From: VGBK01 sp964548475
Lineage (GTDB): Bacteria; Actinomycetota; Acidimicrobiia; Spongiisociales; UBA11373
Length of the DNA: 11,103 bases
Direction: 5' to 3'
NCBI GenBank assembly: GCA_964548475.1
Contig: CAZJRF010000063.1
Location: 1-11,103, forward strand
The notes below the pieces were generated by a model. The model did not search any database. It was not told the DNA's origin and saw nothing but the letters and a program-made list of their open reading frames with translations. Below are positions 5,483 to 11,103 of this stretch, in pieces. How positions within the stretch are numbered: position 1 is the first letter of the stretch; each line of letters begins with the position of its first letter. Position numbers and translations under genes: made by a program.

Positions 5483-7387
5483 ATGTCCGCTTACCGGGAT
5501 GCTCATGCTCGTTCGCTGGCCGATCCGGAGGGCTTTTGGGGGGAGGCGGCGGGGGGGATCGATTGGGTGCGGCCGTTTGACCGGGTGCTGGATTCTTCGA
5601 GTGCGCCCTTCTACCGCTGGTTTGTGGGCGGGTTGCTGAACACTTGCCATAACGCGGTGGACCGGCATGTGGCGGCGGGGCGGGGGGAGCAGGCGGCGCT
5701 GGTGTATGACAGCCCGGTGACCGGTGTGGTGCGCCGTTTCACTTACCGGGAGCTGCAGGAGGTGGTGGCCCGCTGTGCGGGGGGCCTGGTCGCCCTGGGG
5801 GTGGGACCGGGGGACCGGGTGGTGATCTACATGCCGATGATCCCCGAGGCGGTGATCTCGATGCTGGCCTGTGCCCGTATCGGGGCGGTCCATTCGGTGG
5901 TGTTCGGCGGGTTCGCGGCTAAGGAGCTGGCCACCCGGGTGGATGACGCCAAGCCGCGGGTGATCTTGTCGGCTTCCTGCGGTATCGAGACCGCCCGGGT
6001 GATCGCCTACAAGCCGCTCTTGGACCGGGCGTTGGAGATCGCCGCCTGGCGGCCGGAGCATTGTGTGATCCTGCAGCGCCCGCAGGCGAAGGCGGGGCTG
6101 GTGGCGGGGCGGGACCTGGATTGGGAGGAGGTGATGGGCTCGGCGGAGCCGGCTGCTTGCCGGCCGGTGGCGGCCACCGACCCGCTGTACATCCTGTACA
6201 CCTCGGGGACCACCGGGGTGCCCAAGGGGGTGGTGCGGGACAACGGGGGGCACGCGGTGGCGCTGCGCTGGAGCATGGAGAAGATCTACGCGGTGGAACC
6301 GGGCGAGGTGTACTGGGCGGCGTCGGACGTGGGCTGGGTGGTGGGCCACTCCTACATCGTGTACGCCCCGCTCCTGGCGGGCTGCACCACCGTGCTGTAT
6401 GAAGGCAAGCCGGTGGGCACCCCCGACCCGGGCGCTTTCTGGCGGGTGGTGGCCGAGCACGGGGTGTCGGTGCTGTTCACCGCCCCCACCGCCCTACGGG
6501 CCATCCGCCAGCAGGACCCCGACGGCACCCACATCGGCCGCTACGACCTGAGCCGGTTCCGCACCCTGTTCCTGGCCGGGGAGCGCTGCGACCCCGACAC
6601 CCTGCAATGGGCCCAGCAGCACCTGGGAGTGCCGGTCATCGACCACTGGTGGCAGACCGAGACCGGCTGGGCGATCGGAGCCAACTGCCTGGGCATCGAG
6701 GCCCTGCCCGTCAAGCCCGGCTCGGCCGGAGTACCCGCCCCCGGCTACGACGTGCAGATCCTCACCCCCGACGGCCAGCCCCTCCCCCCCGGGGAGATCG
6801 GCACCATCGGCATCCGCCTCCCCCTCCCCCCCGGCAACCTGCCCACCCTGTGGCAGAACGACGAGGGCTTCATCTCCTCCTACCTGGAGCGCTTCCCCGG
6901 CTACTACCTCACCGGCGACGCCGGCTACCAGGACCCCGACGGCTACCTGTGGATCATGTCCCGCATCGATGACATCATCAACGTCGCCGGACACCGCCTC
7001 TCCACCGGCGCCATGGAAGAGGTCCTCGCCTCCCACCCCGACGTGGCCGAATGCGCCGTCATCGGCGCCGCCGACCGGCTCAAAGGCCAGGTCCCCGTCG
7101 GCTTCGTCGTCCTCAAAGCAGGCGTCGACCGGCCCGAAGCGGAGATCACCGCCGAACTGGTCGCCATGGTCCGCGACCGCATCGGCCCCGTCGCTGCCTT
7201 CAAACAAGCCACCATCGTCCCCCGCCTCCCCAAGACCCGCTCCGGCAAGATCCTGCGCGGCACCATGCGCCAGATCGCCGACGGCGAGCCGTGGCACACA
7301 CCCGCCACCATCGACGACCCCGCCGCCCTCGACGAAGTCGGCGCCGCCCTCACCGCCCTCGGCTACCCCGAAGACAAACCGGCATGA
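5483..7387 (+). CDS. prpE: propionyl-CoA synthetase-like AMP-forming acyl-CoA ligase
   Basis: The 634-residue protein has the full adenylate-forming set: A3 YTSGTTGVPKG (239-249), A5 WWQTETG (389-395), A7 LTGDAG (476-481), hinge SRIDDIINVAGHRLS (493-507) and A10 PKTRSGKILR (583-592) with catalytic Lys589. The stretch VRDNGGHAVALRWSMEKIY (251-269) and the length fit PrpE/ACSS3 rather than classical Acs. The enzyme makes acyl-AMP from a short acid such as propionate, then acyl-CoA, in the cytosol. In known systems the A10 lysine is acetylated by Pat-type enzymes, and a Pat-like gene lies at the left edge. ATG 5483 is supported by a ribosome site and by the N-terminal YRDAHARSLADPEGFW pattern. 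Codon choice changes within the gene: GGG, GTG and GCG dominate early, GGC, GTC and GCC after about 6480. Acetate or other short acids are possible substrates. Confidence 0.93.
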   Translation: MSAYRDAHARSLADPEGFWGEAAGGIDWVRPFDRVLDSSSAPFYRWFVGGLLNTCHNAVDRHVAAGRGEQAALVYDSPVTGVVRRFTYRELQEVVARCAGGLVALGVGPGDRVVIYMPMIPEAVISMLACARIGAVHSVVFGGFAAKELATRVDDAKPRVILSASCGIETARVIAYKPLLDRALEIAAWRPEHCVILQRPQAKAGLVAGRDLDWEEVMGSAEPAACRPVAATDPLYILYTSGTTGVPKGVVRDNGGHAVALRWSMEKIYAVEPGEVYWAASDVGWVVGHSYIVYAPLLAGCTTVLYEGKPVGTPDPGAFWRVVAEHGVSVLFTAPTALRAIRQQDPDGTHIGRYDLSRFRTLFLAGERCDPDTLQWAQQHLGVPVIDHWWQTETGWAIGANCLGIEALPVKPGSAGVPAPGYDVQILTPDGQPLPPGEIGTIGIRLPLPPGNLPTLWQNDEGFISSYLERFPGYYLTGDAGYQDPDGYLWIMSRIDDIINVAGHRLSTGAMEEVLASHPDVAECAVIGAADRLKGQVPVGFVVLKAGVDRPEAEITAELVAMVRDRIGPVAAFKQATIVPRLPKTRSGKILRGTMRQIADGEPWHTPATIDDPAALDEVGAALTALGYPEDKPA

Positions 7388-7980
7388 CCCCGGCACCGAC
7401 CCCCACCCCCTCCCGCCGCGACCTGATCCTGGCGGCGGCCTTGGACCTGTTCCACCGCAACGGCTACCACGCCACCGGCATGGACCAGATCGGCGCCGCC
7501 GTCGGCATCACCGGCCCCGGGATCTACCGCCACTTCAAGAGCAAGGAGGAGATCCTGGCCACCGGGCTCCGCCGGGCCGTGACCGGGGTCCTGGAGCGCA
7601 GCCAGGCCATCGTTGCCGGCACCTCGTCTCCTCGCCGGGCCCTGGAAGGGCTGGTCGCCAGCTTCGTGGAGGGCCTGCTGGCCGACCGCTGGCTGTCGGC
7701 AGTGCTCATGCGCGAGCGTCGCGCTCTCAGCCCGGCCACCCGACGCTGGGTAGAGCAGGCTGAGGAGCAGCACGTGGAGGAGTGGGTGGGCGCCCTCCGC
7801 CGCACCCGGCCGGAGCTCGATCCCGCCGAGGCGCGCCTGATGGCGCACGCCGGCCTCTGGATGTGTCTGTGCGTGGCCTACTACAAGGGCGGCCTCGACC
7901 CCGCCCGCGAGGCACAGATGCTCACCCGCATGGTCTGCGCCGGGATGCTCTCCGACGTGGGCCCGCCTAGCACAGAGTGA
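7384..7980 (+). CDS. TetR/AcrR-family transcriptional regulator
   Basis: The 198-residue protein has a typical N-terminal DNA-binding domain: RRDLILAAALDLFHRNGYHATGM, then the helix-turn-helix DQIGAAVGITGPGIYRHF (34-51) and KSKEEIL. The C-terminal ~130 residues are a divergent ligand-binding domain with LLADRWLSAVLMRERRALS-type helices (75-110 region) and Trp/Cys-rich WMCLCVAYY near residue 160. Its start ATG overlaps the prpE stop as ATGA, so translation is probably coupled and the regulator is made together with the enzyme. It may control prpE, or the divergent hydratase and HMGCS-like operon, in response to an acyl-CoA; that is inference from position. Its 3' end overlaps the convergent hydratase gene by 14 bases. 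Confidence 0.93.
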   Translation: MTPAPTPTPSRRDLILAAALDLFHRNGYHATGMDQIGAAVGITGPGIYRHFKSKEEILATGLRRAVTGVLERSQAIVAGTSSPRRALEGLVASFVEGLLADRWLSAVLMRERRALSPATRRWVEQAEEQHVEEWVGALRRTRPELDPAEARLMAHAGLWMCLCVAYYKGGLDPAREAQMLTRMVCAGMLSDVGPPSTE

Positions 7981-8824
7981 TCATCCCCCGGCCGAGCACC
8001 GGGGTGCCTCTGTCCCGGTCCACCGACTCCAGGTAGATGCGCCCGTCCCGGCGCCACAGCGAGGTGACGATGGTGTCCCCGGGCACCACCACCCCGGCGA
8101 AGCGGACCCGGTAGGAGGCCACCGCCGTGGTGTCTCCCCCCAGCAGCCCATCCACCGCCGCCTTGCAGCCGATCCCGTAAGAGCAGAGGCCGTGCAGGAT
8201 GGGGCGTTCGAAGCCGCCCATCGCCGCGAGGCCAGGGTCGGCGTGCAGCGGGTTCTTGTCGCCGAGCAGCCGGTAGAGGAGCGCCTGCTGGGGCAGGGTG
8301 GGCGACTCGACGACCAGGTCGGGCGGTTCCGGAGGGGGCGGATCGCCTCCTCCGGGCCCGGGGTCCCCCCCGAAGCCGCCCTCTCCCCGCAGGAAGAGGC
8401 TGAAGCGGTTCACGAACAGCGGGACGCCGTCGTTCGTCGCGGTCTCCACCTCCACAACGGCCACTGCCGCCTTGCCCTTGTCGTAGACGGCGGCCACCCG
8501 GGCCACGTTGTGTACCGCTGCCGAGGTGGGCACCCGGTCTGTCTTTACCTCGAGTTCCTGCTCCCCGTGCAGCAGCATGATCGGGTTGAACTCCAGGCCG
8601 GGCACCCCGCCCATGATCCCGATCATCGCCGTCTGGGCGGGGATCACCCCGAACGAAGGCAGCACCTTGAGCCCGACCTCGTAGCAATAGGCCAGCTCTG
8701 CCGGGTCGACCGGGTCGCGCCCCGCCCCCAGGGCCAGGTGGTAGAGGATCACATCGTCCTCGTCCCACGAGGTCGTGGTCTCTCCTACCAGGGCCCCGAC
8801 AGCCCGGCTCGGATCGATCGGCAT
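7967..8824 (-). CDS. MaoC-like double-hotdog (R)-specific enoyl-CoA hydratase (hydratase 2 type)
   Basis: The 285-residue protein has two hotdog halves. The N-terminal half (~5-145) is the degenerate, substrate-shaping type (YCYEVGLKVLPSFGVIP at 46-62). The C-terminal half (~172-285) has the hydratase-2 motif GDKNPLHADP (188-197) with catalytic Asp189 and His194, then GFERPILHGL (204-213). Enzymes of this form (C-terminal part of MFE-2, mycobacterial HtdY-type proteins) add water to trans-2-enoyl-CoA to give (3R)-hydroxyacyl-CoA. The two halves are joined by a Gly/Pro-rich linker at ~147-169 (GEGGFGG..., then a PPPP run). ATG 8824 has GAGGAGG four bases upstream. The gene is divergent from the HMGCS-like operon through a 140-base spacer, suggesting shared control. 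Exact substrate is unknown; a 3-hydroxyacyl-CoA for the neighbouring thiolase-fold proteins is a reasonable guess. Confidence 0.93.
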   Translation of the reverse strand: MPIDPSRAVGALVGETTTSWDEDDVILYHLALGAGRDPVDPAELAYCYEVGLKVLPSFGVIPAQTAMIGIMGGVPGLEFNPIMLLHGEQELEVKTDRVPTSAAVHNVARVAAVYDKGKAAVAVVEVETATNDGVPLFVNRFSLFLRGEGGFGGDPGPGGGDPPPPEPPDLVVESPTLPQQALLYRLLGDKNPLHADPGLAAMGGFERPILHGLCSYGIGCKAAVDGLLGGDTTAVASYRVRFAGVVVPGDTIVTSLWRRDGRIYLESVDRDRGTPVLGRGMITLC

Positions 8825-8828
8825 GGCC

Positions 8829-8835
8829 CCTCCTC
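8829..8835 (-). promoter_or_regulatory. ribosome binding site GAGGAGG for the hydratase gene
   Basis: A strong Shine-Dalgarno sequence four bases before ATG 8824, which fixes that start. Confidence 0.7.
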
Positions 8836-8854
8836 ACGCTTGCTGCCGCCGCTC

Positions 8855-8860
8855 ACACTA
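8855..8860 (-). promoter_or_regulatory. candidate -10 element TAGTGT for the hydratase gene
   Basis: The minus-strand hexamer TAGTGT fits TANNNT and ends 30 bases before ATG 8824, leaving room for a leader with the GAGGAGG site. Confidence 0.35.
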
Positions 8861-8863
8861 ACC

Positions 8864-8891
8864 CCCGGCCCCGGCGTCCCGCCGGGCCGGG
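8864..8891. repeat. inverted repeat between two divergent promoters (possible operator)
   Basis: Arms CCCGGCCC (8864-8871) and GGGCCGGG (8884-8891) are perfect reverse complements separated by 12 bases; a nested CCCGGC/GCCGGG pair (8870-8875, 8881-8886) overlaps them. The structure lies between the candidate -10 elements of the hydratase gene and the HMGCS-like operon, where a shared regulator could act. High local GC makes chance occurrence possible. Confidence 0.35.
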
Positions 8892-8912
8892 AGGGCGGCC
8901 CGTGCCGTCGAT

Positions 8913-8918
8913 TAGCCT
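8913..8918 (+). promoter_or_regulatory. candidate -10 element TAGCCT for the HMGCS-like/thiolase operon
   Basis: TAGCCT fits TANNNT and lies 46 bases before ATG 8965, predicting a leader of about 40 bases. No clear -35 is visible. Confidence 0.35.
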
Positions 8919-8950
8919 GTGAACCACCGATCACATTGAGGGTCGGACGC

Positions 8951-8960
8951 GAGGAAGAGG
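8951..8960 (+). promoter_or_regulatory. ribosome binding site GAGGAAGAGG for the HMGCS-like/DUF35 gene
   Basis: A purine-rich Shine-Dalgarno region ending four bases before ATG 8965, supporting that start. Confidence 0.6.
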
Positions 8961-8964
8961 TGCC

Positions 8965-10407
8965 ATGAACGGGATCCTGAGCTATGCCACCTACCTCCCC
9001 TACTACCGGATGCCGCGGGCGGCGATCGCGGAGGCCCTGGGTGTATCTCCCGGCAAGGGGACCCGCGCCGTGGCGTCCTACGATGAGGACTCCACCTCGA
9101 TGGCTGTGGCGACGGGGCGGCGCGTCCTGGCCGGCCTCCCCCCGGACCTGGCCGCCCTGTACTTCGCCACCTCCACCCCGGCCTACCTCGACAAGACCAA
9201 CGCCACCGCCGTTCACGCCGCCCTCGGCCTGGATCCAGCCGTGGGCGCCTTCGACTTCGGGGGGGCGGTGCGCTCGGCGGTGGGAGCGCTGAGCGCCGGC
9301 CTCAGCGGCAAGTCGCCCTCGCTGGTACTGGCCGCCGACATCCGCACCGGCCTGCCCGGCGGAGAGGACGAACGCGACGGGGGCGACGGCGCCTCCGCCC
9401 TGGTGGTGGGACCGGGCACCGATAGCCACCCCGTCATCGCCGAGCACATCGGCGGCGCGTCGGCCACGGGCGAGTTTCTGGAGCGGTGGCGGGTGCCCGG
9501 GGAGTCCTTCTCCCGGCGCTGGGAGGAACGCTTCGGGGTGCACGCTTTCCTACCCCACGTGGGTCGGGCGGTGGCCGCCGCCCTGGCCGAGGCCGAGGTG
9601 GCACCCGACGCCATCAACCACCTCATCATCACCGGCACTCACACCCGGGCGGTGACGGCGTTCGCCCGCATGAGCCGCGCCGCCCCCGAAGTGCTGGTCG
9701 ACAACCTGGCCGGCACGGTGGGCAACACCGGGGCGGCCCACCCCGGGCTCCTGCTCGCCTCCGTCCTGGACCGGGCCGAGCCCGGCGCGCTCATCGCCCT
9801 GGTAGTGCTGGCCGACGGCGCCGACGTGATGGTTCTCCAAGCCACCGATGCCCTCCCCGGCCGCCGGCAATCCCCCACCGTCGCCGAGCAGATCGAGGCC
9901 GGGCGCGACGACCTGGCCTATCCGACCTTCCTGACCTGGCGGGGCATGCTCACCCGGCAGGGCCCGCGACGGCCCGCCCCCACCCAGCCGGCCGCTCCTC
10001 CCTCCCTGCGGTCGGAGTCCTGGAAGTTCGGCTTCACCGGCTCGCGATGCCGGGACTGCGGCACTCGCCACCTGCCCCCGCAGCGCGTTTGTCTCCAGTG
10101 CGGGGCGGTAGACCACATGGATGCCGAACGTCTAGCCGACGTCCCCGGCACCATCGCCACCTTCACCGTGGACCGGCTGGCCTACTCCCCCAGCCCGCCC
10201 ACCGTCCTGGCGGTGGTGGACTTCGACGGCGGTGGCCGCTTCCGCTGCGAGCTCACCGACGTCGACCCCACCGCGCTCGCCATCGGCGACCGCGTGGAGA
10301 TGACCTTCCGCCGCCTCTACGAGGCCGACGGTGTGCACAACTACTTCTGGAAGGCCCGGCCGTTGGCGAACGGCGCCCCGGCGGCCACCGAGCAGCAAGG
10401 AGCGTGA
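8965..10407 (+). CDS. HMG-CoA-synthase-like thiolase-fold domain fused to DUF35 (zinc ribbon + OB-fold)
   Basis: The 480-residue protein has two parts. Residues 1-~335 resemble archaeal HMG-CoA synthase and KAS III-like proteins (ILSYATYLPYYRM at the start, LAALYFATSTPAYLDKTNA at 62-80, VGNTGAAHPGLLLASVLDRA at 252-271). Residues ~350-465 are DUF35: WKFGFTGSRCRDCG opens a zinc ribbon with Cys362, Cys365, Cys376 and Cys379, followed by an OB-fold. In archaea HMG-CoA synthase, thiolase and DUF35 are separate subunits of one complex in which DUF35 bridges the CoA sites. Here the thiolase follows after three bases. The catalytic cysteine of HMG-CoA synthase is missing: the aligned segment reads FDFGGAVRS (96-104), and there is no cysteine before residue 362. 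Normal acyl-enzyme condensation therefore seems impossible. A scaffold, CoA-binding partner, or aldolase-like role as in Ltp2-ChsH2 is possible. Family identification is firm; activity is unknown. Confidence 0.9.
   Translation: MNGILSYATYLPYYRMPRAAIAEALGVSPGKGTRAVASYDEDSTSMAVATGRRVLAGLPPDLAALYFATSTPAYLDKTNATAVHAALGLDPAVGAFDFGGAVRSAVGALSAGLSGKSPSLVLAADIRTGLPGGEDERDGGDGASALVVGPGTDSHPVIAEHIGGASATGEFLERWRVPGESFSRRWEERFGVHAFLPHVGRAVAAALAEAEVAPDAINHLIITGTHTRAVTAFARMSRAAPEVLVDNLAGTVGNTGAAHPGLLLASVLDRAEPGALIALVVLADGADVMVLQATDALPGRRQSPTVAEQIEAGRDDLAYPTFLTWRGMLTRQGPRRPAPTQPAAPPSLRSESWKFGFTGSRCRDCGTRHLPPQRVCLQCGAVDHMDAERLADVPGTIATFTVDRLAYSPSPPTVLAVVDFDGGGRFRCELTDVDPTALAIGDRVEMTFRRLYEADGVHNYFWKARPLANGAPAATEQQGA
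10397..10402 (+). promoter_or_regulatory. ribosome binding site AAGGAG for the thiolase gene
   Basis: It lies eight bases before ATG 10411 and inside the last codons of the upstream gene, fitting coupled translation of the two proteins. Confidence 0.6.
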
Positions 10408-10410
10408 CCT

Positions 10411-11103
10411 ATGGCCTCCAAGGGCATTCGCGATCGGGTGGCCGTCGTCGGCATGGGTTGCACCCGCTTCGATGAGCACTGGGACAAGAGCACCGACGAT
10501 CTGCTGGTCGACGCCGCCGAGGAGACCCTCGCCTCGGCGGGCGTGGCCAAGGACGATATCGACGCCTACTGGCTGGGCACCATGGCCTCAGGGATGAGCG
10601 GCATGGTCCTGGCCAAGCCGCTCAAGCTGGGCACCAAGCCGGTGTCGCGCCTGGAGAACCTGTGCGCCACCGCTTCCGAGGCCTTCCGCAACGCCTGCTA
10701 CGCGGTGGCCGCCGGCGCCTACGACCTGGTCATGGCCATCGGGGTGGAGAAGCTGAAGGACTCCGGGTACTCCGGTTTGGTGCTCGCAGACGCTCCCGGC
10801 GACGGTACCGTCGGCGAGCTCTCGGCCCCCGCCCTCTTCAGCTTGCTCGCCCCGGCCTACGCCAAGAAATATGGGGTGGACCCGGCCACTCTGAAGGAGG
10901 TGTTCACCCGCATCGCTTGGAAGAACCATCACAACGGGGCACTGAACCCGCGGGCCCAGTTCCGCAAGGAGGTCCCCAAGGAGGTCATCGCCAACTCGCC
11001 GATCGTCGCCGGCCAGCTGGGCATCTTCGACTGTTCGGGGGTCTCCGACGGGGCGGCGGCCGCCCCGCCGGGGACGCCGAACACAAGGAAGAGGGCGATC
11101 GAG
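10411..11103 (+). CDS. acetyl-CoA acetyltransferase / SCP-x-type thiolase, 3' end missing
   Basis: The first 231 residues are present and the frame is open to the right edge. RVAVVGMGCTRF (9-20) and SRLENLCATASEAFRNACY (79-97) match archaeal and SCP-x type thiolases; Cys85 is the predicted nucleophile, so this protein, unlike its neighbour, keeps its catalytic cysteine here. DCSGVSDGAAAA (207-218) is also typical. The family's C-terminal His and second Cys motifs lie past the edge. It starts three bases after the HMGCS-like/DUF35 stop, with AAGGAG upstream, so the two are probably co-translated and form a complex, as the separate archaeal subunits do. From about 11065 the frame gives PPGTPNTRKRAIE, unlike relatives. 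A frame shifted by two bases gives a family-like acidic stretch (AGDAEHKEEGD), so a sequence error or frameshift near the end is possible. Confidence 0.9.
   Translation, partial: MASKGIRDRVAVVGMGCTRFDEHWDKSTDDLLVDAAEETLASAGVAKDDIDAYWLGTMASGMSGMVLAKPLKLGTKPVSRLENLCATASEAFRNACYAVAAGAYDLVMAIGVEKLKDSGYSGLVLADAPGDGTVGELSAPALFSLLAPAYAKKYGVDPATLKEVFTRIAWKNHHNGALNPRAQFRKEVPKEVIANSPIVAGQLGIFDCSGVSDGAAAAPPGTPNTRKRAIE

Noticed and set aside
6494..7396. A 300-codon minus-strand frame inside the prpE-like gene
   Set aside because: The product is almost wholly Gly, Ala, Asp and Val, mirroring the C-rich codons of the sense gene, and no motif is present.
7986..8004. CCCCGG/CCGGGG hairpin just after the TetR stop, considered as a terminator
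   Set aside because: The six-base stem has a seven-base loop and no following T run, and it lies inside the hydratase coding sequence, so it is not convincing.
9486..10475. Plus-strand frame of 329 codons over the HMGCS-like/DUF35 gene
   Set aside because: It is an Arg/Pro/His/Gly-rich shifted reading of the real gene, which has clear domains in its own frame.

Overview
The window is about 70% GC, gene-dense and without introns. It has Shine-Dalgarno-type starts, several GTG starts, a TetR-family regulator and many CoA-thioester enzymes. This suggests a high-GC actinobacterium; an Acidimicrobiia-like or other environmental lineage is my inference from gene content, since no rRNA or other marker is present. 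There are nine protein genes and no RNA genes. No gene-free stretch reaches 300 bases; the longest are the divergent spacers at 1106-1198, 5377-5482 and 8825-8964.

Region 1 (1-1414). A minus-strand gene, cut by the left edge, encodes a GNAT acetyltransferase domain followed by an NDP-forming acyl-CoA synthetase-type CoA-binding domain (Pat-like lysine acetyltransferase architecture). Divergent from it is a 71-residue protein with two membrane segments.

Region 2 (1418-5376). Three minus-strand genes with gaps of 20 and 24 bases form a likely operon, read in the order pseudouridine-kinase-like PfkB kinase, secreted trypsin-like protease with C-terminal RTX-type calcium-binding repeats, and an ABC-F ATPase.

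Region 3 (5483-7980). A propionyl-CoA synthetase-like (PrpE) gene overlaps a TetR regulator by ATGA, so the two are probably translationally coupled. The PrpE-like enzyme carries the A10 lysine (Lys589) that Pat-type acetyltransferases modify in known systems, so the gene at the left edge could control it.

Region 4 (7967-11103). A double-hotdog hydratase-2 (MaoC-type) gene on the minus strand is divergent from a two-gene plus-strand operon. The first operon gene is an HMG-CoA-synthase-like thiolase-fold domain fused to a DUF35 (zinc ribbon plus OB-fold) domain; the second is a SCP-x/archaeal-type thiolase cut by the right edge. In archaea, thiolase, HMG-CoA synthase and DUF35 are separate subunits of one channelling complex. 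Here two of them are fused, and the synthase-like domain contains no cysteine at all, so it cannot use the canonical acyl-enzyme chemistry. A retro-aldol or other non-condensing role, by analogy with the steroid aldolase Ltp2-ChsH2, is an attractive but untested hypothesis. This is the most unusual system in the window.

Taken together, regions 3 and 4 look like short or branched acyl-CoA metabolism: activation of an acid, hydration of an enoyl-CoA, carbon-carbon bond making or breaking, and thiolysis. Region 2 looks unrelated to it.
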